From contig NZ_CP011036.1 of NCBI RefSeq assembly GCF_002221505.1, positions 3,410,001 through 3,474,000 of the forward strand: DNA of 64,000 bases, in the 5' to 3' direction. Position numbers and translations under genes: made by a program. Origin of the DNA: Pseudoalteromonas nigrifaciens. GTDB lineage: Bacteria > Pseudomonadota > Gammaproteobacteria > Enterobacterales > Alteromonadaceae. The notes below the pieces were generated by a model. That model saw only the letters and a list, made by a program, of their open reading frames with translations. It was not told where the DNA came from and made no database searches. Below are positions 40,677-50,992 of the stretch, piece after piece; positions within the stretch are counted from its first letter, which is position 1, and every line of letters begins with the position of its first letter.

Positions 40677-43600
40677 TTAAATTGTAGCTTTAGTGGTTTT
40701 TTTACTAAACGGGCGTTTAAATAACGCGCCTATATCCGTTAAAATAATATATAAACACGGTACTAAAATCAGTGTTATTAAAGTAGCAAACATGACAGCA
40801 AAGCCCAGCGCCACTGCCATTGGGGTAACAAATTTAGCTTGTAGGCTGGTTTCAAACATAATAGGTAATACCCCTGCAAAGGTAGTAATTGAGGTGAGTA
40901 ATATAGCTCTAAAACGCGCACAGCCTGCCTCAATAACGGCATCTTTAATACTTACGCCGTTACGGCGCACTTGGTTTACATAATCGGTCATAACTAGGGA
41001 GTCGTTTATTACTACCCCTGCGGCGGCTATTAAACCAAAGCCCGACATTAAACTAATATCTAAACCAAACCAATAATGCCCCCAAATAGCCCCCGTTAAG
41101 CTAAACGGAATAACCGACATAACAATAAGCGGTTGCGAGTAACTTTTTAATGGCACGGCCAGTAAAATATAAACGAGGATCATGCCGCCAATAAAAAACA
41201 TCATTTGCTCACTTGCTTGCGCTTGTTGCTCCTCTATTGCGCCACCAAGCTCAGATTTAACTGTAGGGAACTCATCTTTAAGCTGCGGTAATAAGTTCTC
41301 TTTAACTTGTTTAACTACTTCGCCTGGCTCTATTTGTTCTTCGTCGATGTTGCCATATACATAAACTGTACGATAGCCTCCTTCACGGCGAATATAACTA
41401 ATGCCTGGTGTTTCGGTTAGCTCAACTACATCACCGAGTAATACCTCACGCCCTTGTGGTGTGGTGATCACTGCATGTTTAAGTGATGAAAATGCTTCGC
41501 GAGTAAGCTTAGGGTAACGAACCATTACACGTACTTCTTCGCCGTTTCTGATCACGCGCTGCGCTTCACCACCATAAAAGCTAGCACCTACTTGGGTGGC
41601 AACACTCGAAAGATCTAAACCTAAGTCGTAAGCAACCGGTTTTAAGCTCATTTGCACTTCTTTACTAGCAGGATCAATGGTCGAGCTAATATCAAACAAA
41701 CCTTTTTGTTGCTGCAGTAATTGAATAAAACGACGCCCTGCACTATTTAGCGTGTCTATGTCTGAGCCATACAATAAATAGCCAAACTCACCATTACCGT
41801 TGGCACCGCCGCCGCCAGCATCATCTTGAATAGTTAACGACTTAACGCCAGCTATGGTTGGCATAGCCTCACGCCAACGACGCGATAACTCAAAGGCGTT
41901 ATACGGACGCAAGTCTTCATCAACTAATGGCGCTAATAACTGTGACTCTGTTCTACCTTGGTTAAATACCAAGATATCGCGGATCATTTTTTTACCAAAT
42001 TCACGCTCGGTTGCTTCATCAACTTGCAGCACCATAGCTTCAATGTCGCGAATAGCTGCAATGGTTTGTATGTCTGAAACATTGTCATTCATTTCTACGC
42101 GTATTTGTGGAAAGTCGTGCGGTACTTTAGGGGTGGGTACAGTACGTACTTTGTTTGAGGTAATTAACCCAACGCTAAGAATAAGCATTGCTATAAATGC
42201 AAACATCACCGTCCAGCGCCATTCTACGCAGCGCACTATAAAACGTTTATACGGGCCATTTACAAAGCCAAAAAAACGGGTATTAAAGCGATCGCGCCAA
42301 CTGCCTTTTTTAATAGGTGCAAAGTGCGTATGAGCAATATGCGCCGGTAAAATTAGTTTTGATTCAACCAAACTAAATACTAAGCACAGCATTACCACTA
42401 CCGCTATACCGTAAAAAAACGCGCTTTCTGGGCCGCTCGATAAGGTAAATGGTGCAAACACTGCAATTGTGGTTAATACGCCAAAGGTCGCAGGCGTTGC
42501 AACACGATTAGCGCCGCGCACTACGCTTTCAACGCCACCACCACTTCTTTCTATTTCGGTGTAGGCGCTCTCTCCTATGACTATGGCGTCGTCCACCACT
42601 ATTCCCAGCACCATAATAAACGCAAACAACGAAATAATATTAATACTAATACCAAATACCGGCATCATCATCATTGCACCTAAAAAGCACACTGGCAGCC
42701 CTAGCATTACCCACAGCGCCAGTTTAAAACGCAAAAATAACGACAACATAATTGCCACTAAAATAGCGCCCTGAAACAAGTTAGCTTTCATCATATCAAG
42801 GCGAGCATTTAGATAGTAAGTCATATCCATTAATGGCTCTAACCGTATACTGGGCGGCAGCTGATTATTTTTTTGTTCTATAAATGCTTTAACCGACTCA
42901 GCAACCGGGATCATGTTTTGCTCTTGGGTTGCTTTAACCGAAAGGTACACCGCATTTTGCCCATTAAACTTAAAGTAGCGCTCACCTTCAGTAAATTGGT
43001 CTTTAATTATGGCAATATCTTGCAATAATACTTTTGCGCCGTACTCGCCAATTTTTACCGGTATTTTTCGAAACTCTTCGCCGCTATAAAATTGATTTTC
43101 TACGCGTACCGAAATAACCCCCGAGTCAGTTTTTAGCTGCCCTGCCGAAAAGTTAGCTGAATATCTGCGTACTGCATTCATTACATCGCTTAAGGTTAAG
43201 TTATATTGGCGCAGCGTATCGGGTTCAATTTCAATGGCTATTTCATCAAGTGGCACATCGTTAACAACTAGCGATACATTAGAAAGCTGCAATAACTCAC
43301 TCTCTATTTGGTTTGCAATTGGCTTAAGCTCGCTCAGTGGCAGGTCGGCTACTAAGGTCATGCCTATTACGTCTTGTCTAAACTCTACTTGGCTAATTGT
43401 TACCGGCTCCATACCGCCAGGAAACGTGGCTATACCATCTACGCGAAGTTTTACTTTATCGAGCACGTCGGTAAGTTTAACGTCAGTATTTATTTCTAAG
43501 CTCGCACGGCCACCATTACGAAACGCACGATACACGCCTTTTTTAATTTCGGTTACATCCTTAAGCGACTCTTCTATTTTTATGAGAATGCTTTCTTCTA

Positions 43601-43802
43601 TTTCTTGTGGCGATGCACCTGGATAGTTAGCTTCAATATTAATGTAGTTAATTTCTACATTAGGAAACATTTGGCGCTGAATAGTAAAGTAACTAATAAT
43701 CCCCATTACAATGATAAAAAACATCATTAAATTGGCAGCTACCGAATTCTTTGCAAAGTAGGCAATAATACCCGTTTGTTTTTGCTCTATTGGTTCATTC
43801 AT
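40677..43802 (-). CDS. RND efflux transporter, inner-membrane permease
   Basis: The 1041-aa product is a proton-driven efflux pump of the AcrB/HAE1 superfamily. It has one N-terminal helix, a large periplasmic loop, six helices, a second loop and five more helices. The proton-relay segment GIVVDDAIVIGE in helix 4 carries the expected adjacent aspartates. It lies 11 bases after its adaptor gene. No outer-membrane channel gene or regulator is adjacent, so TolC is presumably shared. Substrates are not predictable. Confidence 0.93.
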   Translation of the reverse strand: MNEPIEQKQTGIIAYFAKNSVAANLMMFFIIVMGIISYFTIQRQMFPNVEINYINIEANYPGASPQEIEESILIKIEESLKDVTEIKKGVYRAFRNGGRASLEINTDVKLTDVLDKVKLRVDGIATFPGGMEPVTISQVEFRQDVIGMTLVADLPLSELKPIANQIESELLQLSNVSLVVNDVPLDEIAIEIEPDTLRQYNLTLSDVMNAVRRYSANFSAGQLKTDSGVISVRVENQFYSGEEFRKIPVKIGEYGAKVLLQDIAIIKDQFTEGERYFKFNGQNAVYLSVKATQEQNMIPVAESVKAFIEQKNNQLPPSIRLEPLMDMTYYLNARLDMMKANLFQGAILVAIMLSLFLRFKLALWVMLGLPVCFLGAMMMMPVFGISINIISLFAFIMVLGIVVDDAIVIGESAYTEIERSGGGVESVVRGANRVATPATFGVLTTIAVFAPFTLSSGPESAFFYGIAVVVMLCLVFSLVESKLILPAHIAHTHFAPIKKGSWRDRFNTRFFGFVNGPYKRFIVRCVEWRWTVMFAFIAMLILSVGLITSNKVRTVPTPKVPHDFPQIRVEMNDNVSDIQTIAAIRDIEAMVLQVDEATEREFGKKMIRDILVFNQGRTESQLLAPLVDEDLRPYNAFELSRRWREAMPTIAGVKSLTIQDDAGGGGANGNGEFGYLLYGSDIDTLNSAGRRFIQLLQQQKGLFDISSTIDPASKEVQMSLKPVAYDLGLDLSSVATQVGASFYGGEAQRVIRNGEEVRVMVRYPKLTREAFSSLKHAVITTPQGREVLLGDVVELTETPGISYIRREGGYRTVYVYGNIDEEQIEPGEVVKQVKENLLPQLKDEFPTVKSELGGAIEEQQAQASEQMMFFIGGMILVYILLAVPLKSYSQPLIVMSVIPFSLTGAIWGHYWFGLDISLMSGFGLIAAAGVVINDSLVMTDYVNQVRRNGVSIKDAVIEAGCARFRAILLTSITTFAGVLPIMFETSLQAKFVTPMAVALGFAVMFATLITLILVPCLYIILTDIGALFKRPFSKKTTKATI

Positions 43803-43813
43803 ATTTTGCTGCC

Positions 43814-44998
43814 TTACAACTGCTGAGTATTAGAGTTGCTTGTCTCTGAGCTTTCAGTTGCGCTGTTAGTACTAGTACCAGCCACTTTTACTTCCATGCC
43901 CTTTTGCGGATACTCTGGCAAGGTAACAACGAGTTTATCGTCTGCATTTAAACCGCTGTTAATATAAAAAAACTCACCTTCTTCTCTAATAACCGTTACT
44001 TTGCGCGGCTCAAGTTGCTGCTGCTCATTTACTATCCATACCGTTTGATTATTCACTAATGCTTGCGGTAAACGGTAAATGTTACTGAGCATAGCGCCTG
44101 CAAAACTTACCTGTACGTAGCTGCCAAATTTAATTGCTGGTTGTTTGCTTTTTAAACCGTAAGGGTCGTCAATTCGCACCACTAAACTACTCATGCGGGT
44201 AGCACTATCTACAATACCTAAATCGCGGTCTATTACTGCTTCACGAGTAAAGCTATTTAGTCCTTTTTGAATCACTGTTGCAGTAATACCTTTAATTCGC
44301 TCTGGTAAAAAAATACTATCAAAGCCGGCAATAGGAATGATCACCTCTGCGGTTTCTATGTTATTAAGTTCGGCCACTTGCGAACCCATAGATACAAACT
44401 GACCCACACCAATATTACGACTAATAACGAGCGCATCGTATGGCGCAGTTATTTCGCAATTTTCTAAGTCACGTTGCGCACGTTTTAAGGCAGCTTGCGC
44501 CGATTTAACCGACGCTTGTGCACTCAAAACTTGTGGTTTACGTAAAAATAAATCTGTACGGGCCTTACCAGGAAAGCGTGTTGCTTCGTCTGCTGCTACT
44601 TGCGCTTGTGCTTGTTCTTCAATTAAGCCTGCTTGTGCGCGTGCAAGCTCAGCTTCAGCCATTAAAACGGCTGCTTGGTAATTATCTTTTTCAATAGTAA
44701 ATAGGGTTTCGCCACGGCCAACTACACCACCGGCAATAAAGTTAGGGTGCCAACTTAATACCTCACCCGACACCTGCGCCGACAATTGGGTATTTTCAAG
44801 CGGCTTTACTTCACCGTAACTATTAATAATAACCTGATGATTATTTGCCAAAGCACTTTCCACTTTAACGGTAGGGCGTGTATCTACTGGTTTTTTTTCT
44901 GCTGATTCTTCTGCAATAGCGTTAATTCCCATAAAGCTCACTATGCCAATGGCAAGTGCAACAAAAGGAAAAACCCATTTAAGTATTCTTGTTTGCAT
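43814..44998 (-). CDS. RND efflux periplasmic adaptor subunit
   Basis: A 394-aa membrane-fusion protein linking the RND permease to an outer-membrane channel. After one N-terminal helix it shows a biotinyl-lipoyl half (AQVSGEVLSWH), an Ala/Gln-rich alpha-hairpin (about 115-190), the second lipoyl half (ITAPYDALVISRNIGVGQFV) and beta-barrel domains. The C-terminus is a Ser/Thr/Asn-rich tail. The IS30 element lies about 120 bases upstream of its start and could alter its promoter. Confidence 0.92.
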   Translation of the reverse strand: MQTRILKWVFPFVALAIGIVSFMGINAIAEESAEKKPVDTRPTVKVESALANNHQVIINSYGEVKPLENTQLSAQVSGEVLSWHPNFIAGGVVGRGETLFTIEKDNYQAAVLMAEAELARAQAGLIEEQAQAQVAADEATRFPGKARTDLFLRKPQVLSAQASVKSAQAALKRAQRDLENCEITAPYDALVISRNIGVGQFVSMGSQVAELNNIETAEVIIPIAGFDSIFLPERIKGITATVIQKGLNSFTREAVIDRDLGIVDSATRMSSLVVRIDDPYGLKSKQPAIKFGSYVQVSFAGAMLSNIYRLPQALVNNQTVWIVNEQQQLEPRKVTVIREEGEFFYINSGLNADDKLVVTLPEYPQKGMEVKVAGTSTNSATESSETSNSNTQQL

Positions 44999-45120
44999 AA
45001 CTTAATTACCTCAAAAACTCACTAACAACATAATAACAGAGCTTAACCAAATATTAACGACGCATTTGTAAGTAACTATTTCTAAAATAACTCTCAATTA
45101 ATAAAAAGAATAACAACGCG

Positions 45121-46207
45121 GATTCAAATCTGAAGTGCATAACGTTTAGGCGGCTTTAGCCGCCAAGTGATCCTGCATCAATTTTGCAGGCGTTTCAAAT
45201 CCAAGTGTCTTCCTCGGACGATTATTAAGTTGCTCAAGTACTGGTATAACTTGCGCTGGTGTTACCGCCTTAAAATCGGTGCTCTTCGGCCAATACTGAC
45301 GTAGTAATCCATTCGTGTTTTCATTCAATCCGCGCTCCCATGAGTGATAAGGGTGAGCAAAATAAACAGGAACACTTAAAGCCTCTGTGATTTGCTCGTG
45401 ATAAGCGAACTCTTTTCCATTGTCAGCCGTGATGCTATGAAGCGCTGACCTATATGGCCTTAATAGCTCTATCGTCGCCGTAGTGACGGCTTGTGCTGTT
45501 TTGCCTGCCACCTGAGTTGATACAGTGAATTGGGTAACCCGCTCTACAATGGTAACAAGGGCGCCTCGATGACCTTTACCTATGACGGTATCTATTTCCC
45601 AATCTCCGATACGACCTTTCTCATCAACTATTTGTGGGCGCTCTTCAATGCTAACGCGATTTTTTATTTGCCCTCGGTTTGTTTTACCATGACTGCGCTT
45701 GTGATATTTCTTACCGTGTCGGCGCAGATGTAGGTATAACTCACCACCTGCTTTTTTATCTTCCCAGATATACAGATAAATGCATTCATGGCTGACAGAC
45801 AGTTCACTTTCTTTGCGTAACCATCCCGTTATTTGTTCAGGACTCCACTTCTCATTAAGCTTCTGGGTAATTAAAGCTATCATTTCAGGTGTCATCTTAA
45901 GCGGTTTTCTTACACTTCTTCGGCGAAACAAAGCCCGCTCATGAGCTTGTTTGTGTCTGTAACCTCGCTTACCTGTATTTCTAGAAAGCTCTCTTGAAAT
46001 CGTAGATTGCGATAAATTAGTTAGCTCAGCAATACTTTGTTGCGTAAAACCGCTTTTCTTTAGAACGGCGATCTGGCATCTTTGCGCATAGGTCAGTTGT
46101 TTGTAATGTCTCATTGTAAAATCTCTTGCCGGAGAAAAAGCAGTTAGTTTATGAGCAACTGACCACTTAATCTAGCCAAAACAAGTTATGCACTTACAAT
46201 TTGAATC
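45121..46207 (-). mobile_element. IS30-family insertion sequence (about 1.09 kb)
   Basis: A single intact transposase gene is bounded by imperfect inverted repeats of about 24 bases. The left end is GATTCAAATCTGAAGTGCAT and the right end read inward is GATTCAAATTGTAAGTGCAT. Size, gene content and end structure match IS30. A short target duplication of 2-3 bases is expected but could not be identified with confidence. It sits in the intergenic region upstream of the RND operon. Confidence 0.88.
45146..46114 (-). CDS. IS30-family transposase
   Basis: A 322-aa DDE transposase. The N-terminal helix-turn-helix (TQQSIAELTNLSQSTISREL, about residues 24-43) is followed by the catalytic core with GDWEIDTVIG, ITADNGKEF and ENTNGLLRQYWPK, the three IS30 signatures around the acidic triad. 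It ends close to the left inverted repeat. The frame is intact. Confidence 0.96.
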   Translation of the reverse strand: MRHYKQLTYAQRCQIAVLKKSGFTQQSIAELTNLSQSTISRELSRNTGKRGYRHKQAHERALFRRRSVRKPLKMTPEMIALITQKLNEKWSPEQITGWLRKESELSVSHECIYLYIWEDKKAGGELYLHLRRHGKKYHKRSHGKTNRGQIKNRVSIEERPQIVDEKGRIGDWEIDTVIGKGHRGALVTIVERVTQFTVSTQVAGKTAQAVTTATIELLRPYRSALHSITADNGKEFAYHEQITEALSVPVYFAHPYHSWERGLNENTNGLLRQYWPKSTDFKAVTPAQVIPVLEQLNNRPRKTLGFETPAKLMQDHLAAKAA

Positions 46208-46442
46208 TAGGCAAGTAATACTATAGAGAAATTAAAGCTGTAATTTTTAAGTTTATAAATCAATAACTTTAAACAAGAATAAATAATAGAGGCGCGGTTT
46301 GGAGTAATAAGTATATAGTGGCGGCTGCGTCGCCTGTGCTAACTTTCAAAAATTATATTTTTAAATAAAAGCGTTTTATTCGCAGCGCAAGAGTAATAGC
46401 ATGGTTTATTTATACACAATTTAGAAAGTATGTAGCGCTTTG
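46208..46442. other. Intergenic region between the IS30 element and the phzF-like gene
   Basis: About 235 AT-rich bases at the 3' side of the phzF-like gene. No gene, terminator or operator was recognised. Confidence 0.35.
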
Positions 46443-47231
46443 CTAAATAAAAATAGTGCCGGTTAAATACCTTACCGCATGCCCTGTGATCGTTACATAT
46501 GTATCACCAACATCGCATAGTAACTGCCCGCCGCGGCTCGAAGCCTGATAAGCGCTTAACGTAGTTTTACCCAATTGCTGAGCCCAATAAGGGGCAAGGC
46601 CGGTATGAATAGAGCCTGTTACATAATCTTCATCGCCACCGCTTGCAGGCCAAAAGTAGCGAGACACAAAGTCGTATTCATCTCCAGGTGCGCTGGCAAC
46701 CACATCGAGCGGAAATAATGTTTTTAGTAACTGCGAATCGGTTTTAAGCTGAGTTACATCTTGCTCATTATCGTAAATAGCAAAATAAGCTTGGCGGTTT
46801 TTTAGCACTTTTGTGGGTGCTTTTGATAAACCATTTAGCAGTGCAGAAGGGGCATTTAATACAACAACCGGTGCTTGTTTTGGAAAGGTCATGGCAAAGC
46901 TACCATCGCTATTTTTATTAACGACTAACTCGCCCACGGCAGCAGCATAAAAACGCACTTGCGCTAAATTATGCTGCTCACAAAGCACATAAGCAGCTGC
47001 CAGTGTGGCATGGCCACAAAAGTCAATTTCCATCAAAGGTGAGAACCAGCGAATAGCAAAGCTGCCATCGCTTTGCTGGCAAGTAAAAGCGGTTTCAGAC
47101 ACGTTGTTTTCTGCGCCAATTTTTAGCATTAAATCGTCGCTTAACCATGTATCTAGGGGGATCACTGCGGCATAATTGCCTTTAAATAATTCATTAGTAA
47201 ACGCATCTATTTGATGAATAGTTAATTGCAT
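46443..47231 (-). CDS. PhzF family isomerase/epimerase-fold protein
   Basis: A 262-aa member of the PhzF family (diaminopimelate-epimerase fold). The N-terminal IHQIDAFTNELFKGNYAAVIPL, the ENNVSETAF loop with the catalytic-type glutamate (about residue 45), and IDFCGHATLAAAYVL are diagnostic. There are no phenazine genes nearby, so it is a housekeeping or unknown-function member, not a phenazine enzyme. Confidence 0.93.
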   Translation of the reverse strand: MQLTIHQIDAFTNELFKGNYAAVIPLDTWLSDDLMLKIGAENNVSETAFTCQQSDGSFAIRWFSPLMEIDFCGHATLAAAYVLCEQHNLAQVRFYAAAVGELVVNKNSDGSFAMTFPKQAPVVVLNAPSALLNGLSKAPTKVLKNRQAYFAIYDNEQDVTQLKTDSQLLKTLFPLDVVASAPGDEYDFVSRYFWPASGGDEDYVTGSIHTGLAPYWAQQLGKTTLSAYQASSRGGQLLCDVGDTYVTITGHAVRYLTGTIFI

Positions 47232-47304
47232 GGTTTAAACTTTATAATTACGAATAGCTTAAACCTGCCACAGTTAAATTAAATTATCACTACTATTTTA
47301 AACG

Positions 47305-47919
47305 TTATACCGTATTAGGGCGCATTTTATAATATTGAATGCAACCAAGCTGCGCAGCGTTGGTGAGTAAAATCATCACAAACGTTAAAATATGCGCAAT
47401 ACTTTGCGTAGCCATAGCAAACTCGGCAAATAAACCACAAATACCCGCCACAAACTGCAAACTAAAATAACGTGCACTTAAATTACTAATATCACCACTG
47501 CGAATAGTTTTATACGTTTGTGGCATTACACGCACCGAGCTCATTACCAAACCAACAAAGGTTAACCACGTTAGTACCTTAGCTGTATCAAGTACTGGGT
47601 TAGCTAATAACGTAAATGGAATAAGCGAAAAAGCCAACATACACAGTAACTGAACACGCTCTTTTCGCTCAGCATTATAACGCGCAAAATAGTATAAAAT
47701 AGAACCACTTAATATACCTGTTACTATAAATGGCAGCGCCATATAAAAGCGCTCAAAATACAGATTAAAGGCAATAAAGTACGTACTTTGTGCAACACCA
47801 AAGGTCATCATCAACAGCGATAAACCCGACACGCTGCGATTTTTACGAATTTTATTTAGCAGTGGTAAAAAACTAAAGACTAAAATAAATGAAGACAATA
47901 CAGGCAGAAAATGTGCCAA
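47305..47919 (-). CDS. PQ-loop repeat membrane protein (SWEET-like fold)
   Basis: A 204-aa membrane protein with about seven helices. Two PQ-loop-like segments are seen: LPLLNKIRKNRSVSGLS near residue 19 and MPQTYKTIRSGDISNLSARYF near residue 131. Two such triple-helix bundles joined by a linker helix make up the SWEET/PQ-loop fold, which transports sugars, amino acids or other small solutes. The start is a TTG with GAGG five bases upstream. Function unknown. Confidence 0.7.
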   Translation of the reverse strand: MAHFLPVLSSFILVFSFLPLLNKIRKNRSVSGLSLLMMTFGVAQSTYFIAFNLYFERFYMALPFIVTGILSGSILYYFARYNAERKERVQLLCMLAFSLIPFTLLANPVLDTAKVLTWLTFVGLVMSSVRVMPQTYKTIRSGDISNLSARYFSLQFVAGICGLFAEFAMATQSIAHILTFVMILLTNAAQLGCIQYYKMRPNTV

Positions 47920-48150
47920 AGCAACCTCGCTCGTTACGTAAGTGTTAATAGGAATTAAAATGGAAACATATAATAAACATATGTTTTTAAAGGATTTTAT
48001 ATTATAGCGGCATTGTAGTGGCGACTAGATTTTACTCAACTAAATTGAAAATATTTTTTTAGCAGCTGGCAACTTAGCTATACAAAAATCGTTAGCTTAA
48101 GTTCACGCTTTTGCTGTTTTTAGCATAACCATCTGCAAAACTTGAATTGC

Positions 48151-48169
48151 AATTGATAATTGTTATCAT
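48151..48169 (+). promoter_or_regulatory. Fur-like box upstream of the PepSY protein gene
   Basis: AATTGATAATTGTTATCAT resembles the Fur consensus and lies about 35 bases before the start codon of the PepSY protein, where repressor binding would block transcription. Confidence 0.65.
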
Positions 48170-48202
48170 GCGCAATACTTGTCATCTTTTCTTGCTTTAT
48201 AT

Positions 48203-49336
48203 ATGCGAAAAACACTGTTTAAAATTCATAGCTGGGTTGCCCTTATTGCTATCATCCCCCTTATTGTTATTAGCATTACAGGGAGTGTTTTAGTATTTAA
48301 AAGCGAAATAGATGGCCTGCTAATGCCAAATAGCCACTTTGTGGTAAAAGCATTACCTGAGCGACTACCTATTGATAAGTTAATCGCTAAAACAGAGCGT
48401 ACTTACCCTAATTATATAGTAGTTAGTTGGGAAATATTTAACGATGATACTGCTGATCGGGTTTACTTAATAAAGCGCGGTACAGAGCAATGGGCTAAGT
48501 TACATTTAAACCAATACACAGGTGATATTTTGTCAGAGCCTGTGGGTACCAGCCATTATTTCACCGATTGGTTTTTAGAGCTGCATTACACCTTTTTACT
48601 TAACGATTTTAAAAATTTACCAGGGCAAACGGGCACTGTATTAGGGTTCTTTTTTGCGGTGTTTTTACTCGTATTGGGTATTAGCGGCCTGATTATTTAT
48701 CGCAAATTTTGGCGACGCTTATTTAGCGTACGCTGGCGTGCAACACTACAAATAGTGCTTAGCGACATTCATAAAATGACCGGCGTGTTAGGCTCACCCA
48801 TTATTATTATTTTAGCCATTACTGGCGGCTACTTTAACTGGGCTGTGTGGTATCACGAAGTGATAGAACACGCACAAGAAGAGCATTATGTACTAACCAA
48901 CCCCTTATACAGTCACGACATTTCGTTGCAGCAAATACTCGATGACAGCAAAAAACAAATCTCTACTTTTAACGGTACTTTTTTAGTTTTGCCATTAGAG
49001 CCAGACGAAAACATTACCTTATTTGGTGAAGTAAGCACAACCAATCCGCTGGCTAGTGAATACGCCAATACAATTACTTACAGTAAGCTAACTGGCGAGC
49101 ACATGGCTAACTGGGATATTCGCGAAGTAGGAATTGGCTGGCAAGTAATTGATAGCTTTAGAAAGCTCCACTTTGGCTACTTTGCAGGGCTTGTAAGTAA
49201 GGTGCTGTGGGCTGTTATTGGCTTAAGCCCTGTATGGCTTGCAGGTACTGGCTTTTATTTATGGCTTACCCGACGTGCACGCAAAAAGCAGTCACGACAA
49301 AACCGTTTAAATAAACGCCGCACAGCAAACCCTTGA
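48203..49336 (+). CDS. PepSY-associated TM-helix protein
   Basis: A 377-aa inner-membrane protein with four helices and PepSY domains. The first helix (WVALIAIIPLIVISITGSVLVF) is followed by a periplasmic PepSY region, a helix after LHYTFLL, a third at GVLGSPIIIILAITG and a last one near the C-terminus (VLWAVIGLSPVWLAGTGFYLWL). The conserved LHYTF and DIHKMTG histidines could bind haem. Such proteins are tied to iron uptake, perhaps siderophore reduction; the Fur-like box supports that. The open frame reaches a TTG at 48179 but ATG 48203 is the family-like start. Confidence 0.85.
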   Translation: MRKTLFKIHSWVALIAIIPLIVISITGSVLVFKSEIDGLLMPNSHFVVKALPERLPIDKLIAKTERTYPNYIVVSWEIFNDDTADRVYLIKRGTEQWAKLHLNQYTGDILSEPVGTSHYFTDWFLELHYTFLLNDFKNLPGQTGTVLGFFFAVFLLVLGISGLIIYRKFWRRLFSVRWRATLQIVLSDIHKMTGVLGSPIIIILAITGGYFNWAVWYHEVIEHAQEEHYVLTNPLYSHDISLQQILDDSKKQISTFNGTFLVLPLEPDENITLFGEVSTTNPLASEYANTITYSKLTGEHMANWDIREVGIGWQVIDSFRKLHFGYFAGLVSKVLWAVIGLSPVWLAGTGFYLWLTRRARKKQSRQNRLNKRRTANP

Positions 49337-50137
49337 TTAAAAAATAAACTCATTATAATGTTAGGTAAAGTAGTAATTAACTCTATTTAAGCTACTTACT
49401 TTTGTATCAATGGAGTGAGTTTATGAAATTTTATACGCTTGTGATAATTACTATTTTTTCATTAATAACCGGCTGCAGCAGTACTAACAATCAAAAGCAA
49501 ATACTGCAAACTATACCGCTTACACAAGTAATTAATCATGCTTTATTTAGCCAGCAACCCACTTTATCTGAACAAGCTATTTTTGAGCTGTCTGAGGTCG
49601 AGACAGAGCAGTTTTTAGCGTATGCCAAAAAACAGCTATTATCTGGGATTCGTACCGATAGAGTTGTTTATAATTACCTTGAAAACCAACTAACTAACTT
49701 TACATATCACGGCGATACACTCACTTCTACACAAACAGTTAATCGAGCGCAAGGAAACTGTATTAGCCTAGCGGTGCTTACCCAAAGCTATGCTCGCATT
49801 CTTGGTTTAGATACGAGTTTTCAAGAAATGACCAGCGAGCCTGTTTACGCAAAAGAAAGTAACTTAGTGTATGTAGCTAACCATTTTAGAACTATGGTTT
49901 ATGCCCCTAAAGAAATAGGTACCGCTAAAAATATAAATCCAATAAGCACAATAACAACCCGCGCAGGTACGTTAATCGACTACTTCCCAACTCGAGACAG
50001 TGTTTACTCAGGTAGTGCTAACCATAATGACTTACTCGCTAAGTTTTATAGCAATTTAGCCGCTAGCGCATTAGCAAACAAACAATTAAACATGGCATAT
50101 TCTCTTATTTTGCAAGCTAATAACTACACCCCTAAAG

Positions 50138-50142
50138 ATCCT
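50138..50142. repeat. Left target-site duplication of IS21 element 2
   Basis: ATCCT immediately before the TGC end of the element, repeated exactly at 52747-52751. Confidence 0.85.
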
Positions 50143-50222
50143 TGCGTATTCCGGTGATGGTGAACACCGATTCCGGTTTTATCGTGAACACTTAAATTCC
50201 ACGCATTGGGTTCATGACATTT

Positions 50223-50978
50223 TTAACCTAAGTGTTCACGATGGTCAATTTTAGATTGAATTTTTCTCATAGACTCCCCCTTTAATTTTATCCGATGAGC
50301 ATTGTGCATTAGTCGATCTAAAATGGCATCGGCTAAGGTATTATCGCCGATGGATTGATGCCATTCTTCGGTGGGTAATTGACTGATGATGGCGGTTGAT
50401 GAACTGCCGTGCCTATCATCCATGATCTCCATTAAGTCATTTCGTTGTGCCGCTTTAAGTGGCTCAAGCCCCCAATCATCTAAAACGAGTAAGTCGATCT
50501 TAGCGAGTGACTGTAACATTCGACTGTAAGTGCCATCTGCTTTGGCTTGTGTCAGCGCAAGCATCAACCTTGAGAGTCGGTAATATTTAACGCTGTAGCC
50601 TTTCATGCATCCTGTATGCGCAAGCGCACAAGTGATATAGGTTTTACCGCTACCGCAAGGGCCTGTGATGAGTAAGTTTTGTGATTTATTCAGCCAATCA
50701 CATTGCAGTAGCGATGCCATCATCGATTGATTGAGACCTCGCGGGTGATGATAATCTATGTCTCTGGCGTTAGCGGCTAATTTAAGTTTTGCCGCTTTAA
50801 GTAAGCGTTGTTGTTTTCGGCTCTCTCGGTCTTGGGCTTCACTGTCTGCTAGCAGTTGTAGTCGCTCATCGAAGGACAACCCTTCATAAGTACTTGGTTG
50901 TTCTATTTGGCTCACTAAGGCGTTGGCCATACCACTGAGTTTGAGTTGACGAAGCTGAGTTATCGTTTGTTCTAACAT
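50223..50978 (-). CDS. istB: IS21-family helper ATPase IstB (element 2)
   Basis: A 251-aa AAA+ ATPase with Walker A GPCGSGKTY (about residues 106-114) and Walker B LLVLDDWG. It follows istA by 14 bases. Only general family similarity connects it to the istB of element 1; the two pairs are clearly different lineages. Confidence 0.95.
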   Translation of the reverse strand: MLEQTITQLRQLKLSGMANALVSQIEQPSTYEGLSFDERLQLLADSEAQDRESRKQQRLLKAAKLKLAANARDIDYHHPRGLNQSMMASLLQCDWLNKSQNLLITGPCGSGKTYITCALAHTGCMKGYSVKYYRLSRLMLALTQAKADGTYSRMLQSLAKIDLLVLDDWGLEPLKAAQRNDLMEIMDDRHGSSSTAIISQLPTEEWHQSIGDNTLADAILDRLMHNAHRIKLKGESMRKIQSKIDHREHLG

Positions 50979-50992
50979 AGAATTTCCTTACC

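Noticed and set aside
46443..47231. PhzF suggesting a phenazine pathway
   Set aside because: No other phenazine genes are nearby, and PhzF-family proteins are widespread with other or unknown roles.
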